From Nematostella vectensis (taxonomy: Eukaryota > Cnidaria > Anthozoa > Actiniaria > Edwardsiidae), in the NCBI RefSeq assembly GCF_932526225.1, contig NC_064035.1:2853501-2913500 (forward strand): 60,000 nt of DNA, read 5' to 3'. This document shows, piece by piece, positions 50,569-60,000 of the stretch; position 1 is the stretch's first letter; every line of letters starts with the position of its first letter. The notes below the pieces were generated by a model. That model was not told the origin of the DNA and made no database searches. It saw only the letters and a program-made list of their open reading frames with translations. The position numbers were made by a program, and so were the translations under genes.

Positions 50569-53500
50569 TTAAAATGAAGTCATCTCCTTTTCGTCAATGC
50601 CATTTTGTCTGCCAGTCTCTGGGTGGTTATATTCCTTAGGATAATAAGGCAGGAACGGAATGTACTTGCAGGCTGTGAATCGAGAGAGTCGTTTTAGACC
50701 ACAAGGAAGATCGTAGGTGTGTACAGTGGTCTTTCCTCGTGTGGATTCGCCGTCGTCAAGCTGCTTCTTCCATAAAACCATTCCACGCTCCTCGGGGGTG
50801 CCAGGGACGGTGTTGTCTAGAATACACCCGACAAACCCAGCAACGAACATATTGGTGCTTAGGAGCACAGTGATGATCTGATCTAGCTCCCGGTAACCTG
50901 CTCACGAAGAAACCGATAGGAGTATTAGTACACAAATCAAAGGAGCTTGGCAACTGGCCGGAGGAAATTAGTACACAAATCAAAGGAGCTTGGCAATTGG
51001 CCGGAGGAAATTAGTACACAAATCAAAGGAGCTTGGCAACTGGCCGGAGGAAATTAGTACACAAATCAAAGGAGCTTGGCAATTGGCCAGAGGAACGTAG
51101 TTCAATACTCCAAGGTACATAGTAAAGTTTGAATGGAAAAACTTAGACAGATGGCCTGCGTAGGCGTGGAGAAATAAATAAACACAAGTTTGAAAAAGGT
51201 ACGCTTTACGCCTATCTGGAAAGTTAGCCTGAGCAAAATGGACGACGGGCTAACACTCGAAACATCAGCGTTAGTTATTCCGCCTGATAGTATAGCTATA
51301 CCAGAACTAGTCCAAGGAACTTGAACTAGTCAAATGACTAGTAACTACACAAATAAACTATTGCTTTGGGATGCTTTGACTATTTCCTTGGTGTACTTGG
51401 TAACTGAAGCACGGAACTTCCGAACTATACAAACTGACCTGTTTGGATGACCCCACTGTTGCTTTGCATCCACGACGGCAGAGCCATTCCCAGCATCATC
51501 GAAAACCCAAATACAAACAGGTTCCGTGAAGAGTTCATGTCCACGAACTGTAGATTGGATATCCCAACTGCAGTGATCATCCCGAACATCACCATAAACA
51601 CGCCTCCCACAATAGGGTCGGGGATCGTCACAAACAAGGCGCCGAACTTGCCCAGACAAGCTAGGACTAACATGACGATTGCAGCGGCCTGGACAACCCG
51701 GCGACTAGCAACCTGGCAAGCCAATCAAAGGGGATTTTATCAGTTAATGGTATGCAGGGGTGTACGCAGCCTATAGGCCTGCAGTCACTGGCTGCAAAAA
51801 AATTGGCGATCTTATTTGCATAACGAGGGGAAAAATCGAATGTTTACTCATTCATTTTTATGTACGAAGTTTTATATATGCGATTATGAGAAAAACTATA
51901 ATTTTCGTCATCATTGTAGTCCACAGATGATTTCTAAACAAATTGTAATCTCGTTCAGTGCCATGCGACGACTAAAGTCCTATCTTAGATCGAGGATGAC
52001 AGAGGATCGTGTAATATTCTCAAAAGTCTGACGCTTTGCCGCCAATTTTCAACCCAAAAGCGGGAGGTATGAGATCTTCACGTGGATGCGGGGCCACGCC
52101 CTCATCCAGCTTCTGAATGCTTTGACTGCAACTTGTTAAAATCCTGCGTACGCCTCTGATAGGTATAGGAGCTTGGTATTTCAACTTTGTATCAAAATGA
52201 TACTATTGGTTGTCAGAGGAGTATCCTTTTCCTTCCGAGGTAAAGTACAAACTTACAGTCTTACGTCATAATGACGATAGCAATTACCTTGTAGTACCAT
52301 ACATCAATACCTAGGGAAAGCCTATAGCTCTATCTGTCAGTAGCTTGGTGATGCCGATAGCACTGACCTCAAATGGCTTTTATTGTATCGTGCACAAATA
52401 CCTTCTAGTACCATACATCAATACCAAGGAAAAGCCTATAGCTCTATCTGCCCGTAGCTTGGTGATGCCGATAGCACTGACCTCAAATGGCTTTTATTGT
52501 ATCATTCACAAGTACCTTGGTGATGCCGATAGCTCCGATATTCTCGCTGTAAGAAGTGGTGCCATTACCACTTCCCCATGCTCCTGCTAACAAGCACCCA
52601 ATACCTTCGACACCGATGCCACGGTTCACTGCATGCGTGGGGGGAGGTGGAGCGCCACTGAGGCGAGCACACGCGAAGTAATCCCCTATAGACTCGATCA
52701 TGGAAGCCAGTACCCCTGCTAGCATGCCGAAAACCCCCGCCATACTCACTGTAGGCGTGCCCCACTGACCTGCGCTACCAGAGAAAAAACTCTCAAATTC
52801 ATAGCAAGCTGGTATCGCGAGTTTTGATATTTGTCACAACAATCCTTATGAAATTGTTTTGAGGTCAACCTGCGTGTAGCATCAAATTTAAATCCAGACG
52901 TTGAAAAGTCTTACTTACGAGCCGGGACTCGAGGGTGTTTAGCGGTGAGATGTGAGCGTCCTCAACAATATGCGTATACAAAGACAAGTTTAAAAAAGGT
53001 TTCGAAAAGTAGGATCGAATATTGTTGAGGATTTTTTAGTGGTATGACACAAAGGCGTGTCACTGTGCCATCCCTACTTTCGAAACACTTGCTTACCTGA
53101 CCCGTACATTACTCAAAAGCAAGCTATTACTGAATGATTTGAAATGTTGACACTGCTACCACCCACCTGGGTAAGGAAACCTGAACCATTTAGCTTTATT
53201 AAGGACGTCGATGCGGGCGTCTGTTCTTGCCATGTACTGGGAATTCGTAGGGCTAGAGGGAAAGCCTCCAGAAGCAGTGATAATCACGCACACAACCCAG
53301 GAAATGACAATAGCCATGATAATCTAAATAACAAGAAAAGTAATCGTTAGGTCTTCTGCTGTAACAACGAGACAGTTTTTACTCCCATATCTAATCTACA
53401 AAAATGACATAACAATTATATATGGAGCAAAGAGGCAGTTGCATGGACCGCCAAAAGTTACTTAGGGGGCGGGGGAATTGAATGTCTTGCCTGATGGGTA

Positions 53501-56500
53501 GCCCTCTTTGCAAGGCCACTTATATGTAGTGGCTACACTTTGATTAGGGCAGGGACATAAACTGCCAACAGCCTGGATGCTGCTAGGGAGGGGATGTCAA
53601 CTTGTTCTTACTTACCGGAAATAACCTGAAGATTGCCAACTTGCCGGCAAAGCATCCTCGCCCACGCTCGTAGCTTGGGACAGGGAACTCGATATTACGC
53701 AAATATTGCGAGAACATTATGATTAAGACGATCGTCCTGCAAAGCGACAGAAGACTTCAGGAAATCAGGATAGTCAATGTAAAAACCAAAATCTGGACCT
53801 GGGGGCGTTGCTGTCATCGAGGGAGAAGAAACACTTTAATAAAGTGGACTGCAACTCTCAGGAAAACCTGTTTTGTTTCACTCAATTTTCATGTATAATT
53901 TCTCCAGCCAGGTCCTCCCGTGTACATACTGCAAAGGCATTAAAAAATCCCTTTTTGTTTATTCAGAGGTGGTTAGATTCTTATCAGAGAACCCCCTCCC
54001 CCTCCCGGAAAAATTAGGTCCACACTTTCGGTTTTCGTACATCCCCCCCAAGAAAAATCCTGGGTAAGGGCCTGCCAGTGATTGAGGATTGATCTTTTAA
54101 TTTCGCGCAGATCAGCACCATCAGCCTATCATTTTGGTTTAGACCAAGTGATAAAAAGCCACAGTACTCGAAAGATTAGCCTGCTTGCAGGCGGTACTCG
54201 GTGTTATCATCGCGGAAAACCCTCTCCGTTTGGTGATCGGGCGCCATCTGGTTCCTGGGGGCGAGCGCAAAAACGGACAAGCCTGCAAGCAGGCTATCGA
54301 AAGATCAGTAAGTAAAATAAAAGGGTAATCAACAGACGTTAGGAACTGGCATGCAGTTCGGACTTCAGGAAATCAAGATAGTCAATGTAAAACCGTCATC
54401 AGACCAGAAGGCGTTGCTAGAGAAGATCTCATAAAAGGGTAAGGTAAATTGAGACGGTCATCATCAGACGTTAGGAAATGGCATGCAGTTCGGACTTCAG
54501 GAAATCAAGATAGTCAATGTAAACCGTCATCAGACCAGAAGGCGTTGCTAGAGAAGATCTCATAAAAGGGTAAGGTGAATTGAGACGGTCATCATCAGAC
54601 GTTAGGAAATGGCATGCAGTTCGGACTTCAGGAAATCAAGATAGTCAATGTTAAACCGTCATCAGACCAGAAGGCGTTGCTAGAGAAGATCTCATAAAAG
54701 GGTAAGGTGAATTGAGACGGTCATCATCAGACGTTAGGAAATGGCATGCAGTTCGGACTTCAGGAAATCAAGATAGTCAATGTAAAACCGTCATCAGACC
54801 AGAAGGCGTTGCTAGAGAAGATCTCATAAAAGGGTAAGGTAAATTGAGACGGTCATCATCAGACGTTAGGAAATGGCATGCAGTTCGGACTTCAGGAAAT
54901 CAAGATAGTCAATGTAAAACCGTCATCAGACCAGAAGGCGTTGCTAGAGAAGATCTCATAAAAGGGTAAGGTAAATTGAGACGGTCATCATCAGACGTTA
55001 GGAACTGGCATGCAGTTCGGACTTACATAGCAGAAATCCCCCAGTGCACTCCTGTAAAAAAAAGGAAAGAAAGGCAGTGATTTGCTAATTTTGAGGACAC
55101 TGTACTGGTACTGTGATGCATTTGTTACAGCGCACAACCGAGATAAGTTTGAGAAACGTTGGCCAATTAGCTTGCGAGAATAAGGAGATTTTTATCATGT
55201 TTTGATATGCACTGTCATGCTGGTTCGCATCCTTATTGGCCACTTTACAGAACTGTCAAGGTGCCACTGTAGCGTGCAACGTACTGTAATTGCAACTGGA
55301 AACACCAGCATTTCAATGCCCCATACGGTACCTAGGATGTCACGCAGTAGAGAATGTGTTAGTTACCTGAGAAATTAGCTGCAGCGCCGAAAAGTGCCAA
55401 TCCAACTAGAGTGACTGTTGGCGCAATAGTCAGTGGTCCAATAAAGCGCAGCAGAAAACCGACCATTCCAGTGAAGCCAATGAGTATTTGGAACAGCGAC
55501 GCCACCATGATGGCCCCCTGGATCTGTTACAAGATCATCATTTTAACATTAACCATAAGTCTACAGACACCACCATGATTGCCCCAAAGATCTGTTACAA
55601 GATCATCATTTTAACATTAACCATAAGACTACAGAGAGTAACTACAGCCCTGATCTGTTACAACACAATCATCATATCATTAACCAGATCTTGATGCGGC
55701 ATTCAACTACAGCCCATAAGTGCTTGAATCATACAAGAACTTATGGACGCGAGGACTTTTTCATTGTTTTAAGACCCAAAAGCAAAGCTTGTGGACCATA
55801 AAACGGTGGAAAAAATAGAGGTACTAGAAGTTTTCGTACGGTCCAGGAAACACGGCCAATAAGACCGCGCGTGTTCTAAGCGGTTCGTACGAAGCTGAAA
55901 CCTGGACGCGACATTTACAAATAGCAGGGGGTATTGTAAACTAGATGACACTTGATGTGACGCGCTTTACCGAGAACCTTGACGACACAATATCGAAAGC
56001 TTCGATGTTTGCGCCATGCTAACTTGTACTGTTCTATACGTTTCTCGCATCCTAATTGACTTCCAAGAGTTGTTAAGGTAGCCATTGTGATGCGCGTCGA
56101 CAGTTCACAATCGATCGATTGATTTACCTCTCTCATTCGCGGTTTCCATGATATTTCATCATATTCAGCGGCAGTTAAATTCCCTGCGAATATATGAATA
56201 TTAATAAATTGCGAGTTAGTTGTTTATCATCTTGATCTTATCATGTTTTAATGCCTTTTTGTTGCTGCTATATTAGTTGCTTTTTCATTGTTGTTACTGT
56301 TCTGAGTCTTGTCTTTGTTGTAAATACCTGTTTGGGCGGGACATTCCCCGTATAGGTTTAAGATAGCCCCTGTCGGCGCGAGGAATGCAAACGTGGCTCC
56401 CTGTACGATCGGCAATCTACAAGAAATACATGTCATTTTCAAACCAGGTGCTACTCCAAAATTGTATTGACTTGTATTGTGTTTGACTATGTTAATACTT

Positions 56501-58519
56501 TAGAGAATGACGATGGCTAGGCTTTCCCTACTCAAACCAGAGGTCCTGGGTTCGAATCTTGGTTAAGTCAGCTTGAGATTGTGAATCGGAAGTCTCTTAT
56601 CGTAGTTTTGGGAGACATAAAAAAATCTCTGAAAAATACGCAAGCCCCTGGTGCTACCTTTAATCCGGTAACAACTCGAAAAACAAACTTGTTGAATGTC
56701 TGAATATATCCAGGGAATATATCCAACGAGGCAGGATTTGAACAAACTAATCACAGGTCGGACTAACCTGGGTACCAGAGCCTCCAGACTCGTCCAGTGA
56801 CGCGCAACGAACCGCGACGAGCGAAGCGAGGAGGCTCTGGGCGGGCGAGAGCCTTTTTTCAGTTGCAGTCTCGAATTACATGCCTAAACCGGTTTGCGGG
56901 TATGACGTCAGTCACACAACACGAGGGTTGTCAGCATTTTGGCTAAGCGTCACTGAACGAGAGAAGTCTGGAGGCTTTGGTACCAAGGGTAAGGTCTGAC
57001 TGTGTCAAACGTATACCTCGATAAACTGATTACGGCATTCATTGTGCTTTCAAGTGATTGCCGGTCCTGTGAACTGATTACGGCATTCATTGTGCTGTCA
57101 CGTGATTGTCGGTCCTGTGTGCATTTAATTTATCCTTGTGGTCACTTCTCAATTCTGAAGGTGTAAAGTGCTATGTGAATAACGGAATACTAACCGGTTT
57201 CCTAATATAGTTTGGATGAGCGTGCAGAGACCGGAGACGAAGAATATGGTGCTGATGATCTCGCTTTTCGCCAGAGGGCTGTTATCATAACACATGGGTG
57301 CTGCTAAAATGAGAGGAACTGCAACAGTCGACCCGAACATGGTCAGGTAATGCTGAAACAGAATAACCAATGGCGAGCATGGTCATATGATATACCAACT
57401 GAAAAATATTTTAGTCGGTAACTGGCGAGACAATGATAAATTGCTTGACAGGATAACGAATATGCTGGTCAGGTAATGGTGTAACATAATGACGTACATG
57501 GTGGTCAGGTAATGGTGTGACATCATGACGAAAAAGGTAGTCAGGTAATGGTGTGACGTAATGACGAAAAAGGTGGTCAGGTAATAGTGTGACAGGATGA
57601 CGAAAAAGGTGGTCAGGTAATGGTGTGACATAATGACGAACATGGTGGTCAGGTAATGGTGTGACGTAATGACCAAAAAGGTGGTCAGGTAATAGTGTGA
57701 CAGGATGACGAAAAAGGTGGTCAGGTAATGGTGTGACATAATGACGAAAAAGGTGGTCAGGTAATGGTGTGACATCATGACGAAAAAAGGGGTTAGGTAA
57801 TGGTGTGACAGGATGACGAAAAAGGTGGTCAGGTGATGGTGTGACATAAAACGAACATGGTTGTCAGGTAATGATGTGACATAATGACGAACATGGTGGT
57901 CAGGTAATGGTGTGACAGGATGACGAAAAAGGTAGTCAGGTAATGGTGTGCCATAATGACGTAAAAAGGTGGTCAGGTAATGGTGTGCCATAATGACGTA
58001 AAAAGGTGGTCAGGTAATGGTGTGACATAATGACGAACATGGTGGTCAGGTAATGGTGTGACATAATGACGAACATGGTGGTCAGGTAATGGTGTGACAT
58101 AATGACGAACATGGTGGTCAGGTAATGGTGTGCCATAATGACGAACATGGTGGTCAGGTAATGGTGTGACATAATGACGAACATGGTGGTCAGGTAATGG
58201 TGTGACATCATGACGAACATGGTGGTCAGGTAATGGTGTGACAACATGACGAACATGGTGGTCAGGTAATGGTGTGACATCATGACGAACATGGTGGTCA
58301 GGTAATGGTTTGACATCATGACGAACATGGTGGTCTGGTAATGGTGTGACAGGATGACGAACATGATGGTCAGGTAATTGTGTGAGAGGATTTTTTTTGG
58401 TATTAAAAAATAACACTCACCTGAAGTCCAAGTAGAATGCAGAGATACCAGGGAGGGGTTTCATCGATGTAGTAATTCAGCTCCGATAACTCCTTTTTTG
58501 CACTGACTTCCTCTTTGAT
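50569..58519 (-). CDS. SLC23-family nucleobase/ascorbate transporter (5' end missing)
   Basis: Exons in transcription order: 58519-58421, 57352-57195, 56416-56328, 56183-56128, 55523-55367, 55051-55027, 53736-53616, 53323-53167, 52769-52516, 51712-51439, 50897-50569. All join in frame to 572 residues plus stop. It is a plasma-membrane symporter by family: animal members carry ascorbate (SVCT) or nucleobases with sodium. Recognisable blocks are [10 protein letters not shown] before the first helix, [39 protein letters not shown] with APPPP, and the family signature [22 protein letters not shown] and [15 protein letters not shown] follow. The 25-base exon encodes VHWGISA. Only the start exon, about 30 residues by comparison with human SVCT1, is missing; it lies right of 58520 and I could not identify it. 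All introns are GT-AG. Substrate cannot be decided from sequence. Several introns hold tandem repeats built from its own splice junctions. Confidence 0.93.
50924..51095. repeat. 43-bp tandem repeat, four copies
   Basis: The unit ATTAGTACACAAATCAAAGG plus AGCTTGGCAACTGGCC and a short tail is repeated four times with a C/T and a G/A variant. It begins 27 bases from the acceptor of the last SLC23 exon, in the adjoining intron. Confidence 0.9.
51755..52158. mobile_element. MITE with GGGGYGTACGCAG ends
   Basis: The left end CAGGGGTGTACGCAG and right end CTGCGTACGCCTCTG are inverted copies about 400 bases apart, in an SLC23 intron. This resembles a terminal motif common among animal hAT-type MITEs. 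The flanks show no clean target duplication. Confidence 0.55.
52289..52515 (-). repeat. Tandem copies of the SLC23 [10 protein letters not shown] exon end
   Basis: A 113-114 bp unit is repeated about twice directly after the exon at 52516-52769. Each unit contains GCTATCGGCATCACCAAG on the minus strand, the last 18 bases of that exon, followed by CTAC instead of the GT donor. The copies are therefore pseudo-exon ends lacking a splice donor at that point. Confidence 0.8.
52770..53166. other. SLC23 intron with a short inverted repeat
   Basis: CCTCAACAATAT at about 52960 and ATATTGTTGAGG at about 53023 are inverted, and a second pair (TTTCGAAAAGTAGG, CCTACTTTCGAAA) is nearby. Together they could form a hairpin of roughly 60-130 bases. 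No gene was seen. Confidence 0.45.
54178..54295. mobile_element. Short MITE with AGCCTGCTTGCAGGC ends
   Basis: The 118-bp element has inverted ends AGCCTGCTTGCAGGC / GCCTGCAAGCAGGCT. Its reverse complement matches 45345-45464 upstream of VKORC1 (GATAACACCGAGTACCGCC) and the counterpart near 31640-31730, so it is a dispersed family. Confidence 0.7.
54330..55020. repeat. 131-bp tandem array next to the SLC23 micro-exon
   Basis: About five copies of a 131-132 bp unit containing GGCATGCAGTTCGGACTT, GATAGTCAATGTAAAACC and GGCGTTGCTAGAGAAG. The last unit runs straight into the donor of the 25-base exon at 55027-55051, whose first intronic bases are the reverse complement of GCATGCAGTTCGGACTTAC. 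A single diverged copy of the other half of the unit lies at 53748-53830, beside the next exon. Confidence 0.88.
55524..55690 (-). repeat. Tandem copies of an SLC23 exon start with decoy acceptors
   Basis: A 63-68 bp unit occurs about three times, starting with the real acceptor of exon 55367-55523. On the minus strand the middle copy reads TTGTAACAG followed by ATCTTTGGGGCAATCATGG, close to the true exon start ATCCAGGGGGCCATCATGG. It is a plausible decoy acceptor. Confidence 0.8.
56767..56989. mobile_element. MITE with TAA target duplication
   Basis: Flanked by TAA on both sides (56764-56766, 56990-56992). The ends are inverted copies around CCTGGGTACCAGAGCCTCC. Near the left end is the GC-rich word GACGAGCGAAGCGAGGAGGC. 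A 3-bp TAA target fits PIF/Harbinger mobilisation. It lies in an SLC23 intron. Confidence 0.65.
57022..57119. repeat. 48-bp direct duplication
   Basis: Two copies of a unit starting AACTGATTACGGCATTCATT and ending GGTCCTGTG, with three differences, in the SLC23 intron below exon 57195-57352. Confidence 0.85.
57462..58385 (-). repeat. 36-bp minisatellite derived from an SLC23 exon start
   Basis: About 25 copies of a 36-bp unit. On the minus strand the unit contains CATTACCTGACCACCATG then TTCGTC. The adjoining exon begins CATTACCTGACCATGTTCGG (HYLTMFG), so the unit copies the exon's first 20 or so bases with a 3-base insertion. The copies lack AG before CAT and so do not carry the acceptor itself. 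Long frames through it are artefacts of the period (12 codons). Confidence 0.92.
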
Positions 58520-59438
58520 CTAGGATTACGTCAAAAGTAGTGCCAAGAGTTAACCATATTTATTTGTGATGTGAATTACGCATCGCTCGACTTTGTGTAG
58601 AAAAACCATGGACTACAACTTTTGGCATCCTGAGGAGAGCCCCCGAATGGCCTTTGCGAGCACTTGCGAGCATCCCGTTTTTTATGCGAGACCGAGCATT
58701 TTCAGTTTTTGAGAAAAGCGAGCACATCCAAATTTCGGGGAACCATTCGGGGGCCCTGTGTGAGAATGTATTTTCTTTAATTTTTTCTAATGCAAAAAAT
58801 ATCTATAAATATTTGTAAGCGCACATACGTTTCCCGAAGCTAGTGATTATCTATTTCTAGAATTTATAAGCACCAGAAAATTAATTATCCAGGCGCCGAC
58901 GTATTCAGCGCAGTAAAGTGTGATATTTATCCTCGACGTCATTGATCCAGACCCTTTTTGGCGTGGCCTGGAGTTCTATATTAGTAAAATTCTATCTTTC
59001 TATCTACTTGCTCTCAGTTGTTATAAGTAGAAGGCTGCTATCTGAATTTAAAGCATAAGTCAGATAATAATCCTGTTATTACATATTTTTTTTTTCTTTT
59101 GCGATGAGAAATGAGAATCCAAGATGGCGGATCCAAGATTGCGGACCCAGATGGCGGAAATTCTTCCAAAAAAGATGGATTATAAACGTTTTTATGGTAA
59201 AAAAAAAAGGTTCATTTAAACATATCTAAATGATGGGAAATTATTTCAAACCGATATCTGATAATTTAGGCAATATTTGAAAGAATATATAGACATCGTA
59301 TTTATGACGTCATAATTTATTCGAACACACCTAAAATAGGGCGTGGCAATTTTTAAAATGCTGGTGATTGGTGTTGTCTGTAAGTTTGATGGTCATAGCT
59401 TAAGCAGTTCATGAAATACGGAGTGGGGCCCTTTGGAA
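58520..59438. other. SLC23 5' intron or upstream region, start exon not found
   Basis: No minus-strand exon with an ATG and a phase 0 donor was recognised. It holds a small MITE at 58640-58753. Near 59112-59156 are three copies of an AAGATGGCGGA-like word, which resembles the YY1 recognition motif but is also common in transposon ends. Confidence 0.4.
58640..58753. mobile_element. Short MITE with GCCCCCGAATGG ends
   Basis: GCCCCCGAATGG on the left and CCATTCGGGGGC on the right are perfect inverted copies about 114 bases apart. The interior repeats GCGAGCA words. It is too short for coding. Confidence 0.6.
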
Positions 59439-59985
59439 TGTAATGATACAGGCAGAAATGTTTATTTTGACGGCATGTGAATAACACGTGGGAATGTGAA
59501 GAGAGTGCAGTATGGGTAGGATTATATAAAGGGAGACATAGCGTGTTAGTGTCACCCTAGCCAGCTCCTCTGTTTAAGCCATATTGACTTTTGCTAATTT
59601 TTTTTTTTAGGTGTATTTTCTTTTTTAAACTTTTTCTTCGGCTCTTAAGCCCCGAGAGCACGCAATGCTGAGCATTGGTTTGGGGAACACGGTCCAGAGT
59701 TTTTTCCCACAGGGTTTTTATCTCTGGTTTACCCGTGTCCGGCTCAGTATCAACTTCTTGTAAATAGAAATTAGGTGATTATAATATTTCACCTTTTCAG
59801 ATTGTAATTGTATTGGAAATTCATCAGTGTTTACTGCTTGTCAGATTGTTTTGCATTGTAATGTCCATTCACCAGTGATTACTGCTAGCTGGGCGCTGGC
59901 TACATATCCAAAATAAACAGGAGTTCTCCTGAGCTGTGTTTGTTGTAAAGTGTTATGAAATGGAGGCCAAATTGGATATTGTCGG
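59439..59985 (+). mobile_element. Putative LTR at the right edge
   Basis: It begins TGTAATGATACAGG, has a TATA box in ATTATATAAAGGGAG at 59520-59534, then AATAAA (about 59913) followed by a TGTGTTTGTTG stretch, the order expected of U3-R-U5 in a retrotransposon LTR. Just after, GGCATCAGAAC near 59983 resembles a primer-binding site complementary to initiator-Met tRNA. No internal coding region is in the window, so solo LTR and 5' LTR cannot be told apart. Confidence 0.4.
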
Positions 59986-60000
59986 CATCAGAACATATTC

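Noticed and set aside
56500-56575. tRNA-like B box (GGTTCGAATCTTGG)
   Set aside because: No convincing A box at the right distance and no cloverleaf; perhaps a decayed SINE, too weak to list.
57383-58416. Minus-strand frames of 142-202 codons
   Set aside because: 36-bp minisatellite in an SLC23 intron; period of 12 codons keeps frames open.
59112-59156. Cluster of YY1 sites as SLC23 promoter
   Set aside because: The AAGATGGCGGA words are also typical of transposon ends, and no SLC23 start exon was found nearby, so I do not call it a promoter.

Overview
The window is animal nuclear DNA: intron-rich, about 60% AT, and crowded with minisatellites and small inverted-repeat transposons. The gene families, intron style and transposon ends suggest a cnidarian, probably an anthozoan such as a sea anemone or coral. 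No marker fixes the species, so that is an inference.

Layout, left to right. (1) 1-5.3 kb: a 4.1 kb inverted-repeat element holding a 15-bp minisatellite, then the first coding exon of an aldo-keto reductase on the minus strand (5213-5267) whose other exons lie left of the window. (2) 7132-30145: a 14-exon plus-strand gene for a 560-residue chromatin reader with a CW zinc finger, a PWWP domain and an ARID domain. Its first intron is a 14.4 kb array of about 450 copies of a 32-bp unit, and each unit repeats the exon 1 splice donor. (3) About 32.8-46.2 kb: a tandem second copy of the segment from inside that array to the first exon of the next gene. It carries exons 2-14 of the reader but not exon 1. 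(4) 46153-49197: a complete three-exon VKORC1. (5) 58519-50569, minus strand: eleven exons of an SLC23-type nucleobase/ascorbate transporter, lacking only the start exon. (6) 59.4-60 kb: a probable LTR at the right edge.

The most interesting structure is the junction at 32801-32827. The duplication cut VKORC1 after seven codons plus two bases and joined it to a minisatellite unit. Because each unit carries the CAG/GTTAGT donor, the result is a 9-codon first exon (MLAGLLTDQ) ending in phase 0, which can splice in frame to exon 2 of the duplicated reader. On paper this is a new chimeric gene: VKORC1 promoter and start codon driving a reader with half a CW finger and intact PWWP and ARID domains.

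A second theme runs through the window. Several tandem repeats copy exon-intron junctions of the genes that contain them: the reader's exon 1 donor, its exon 9 donor in copy 2, its terminal exon, and four SLC23 junctions. These supply many decoy splice sites. Whether they are used cannot be told from sequence alone.
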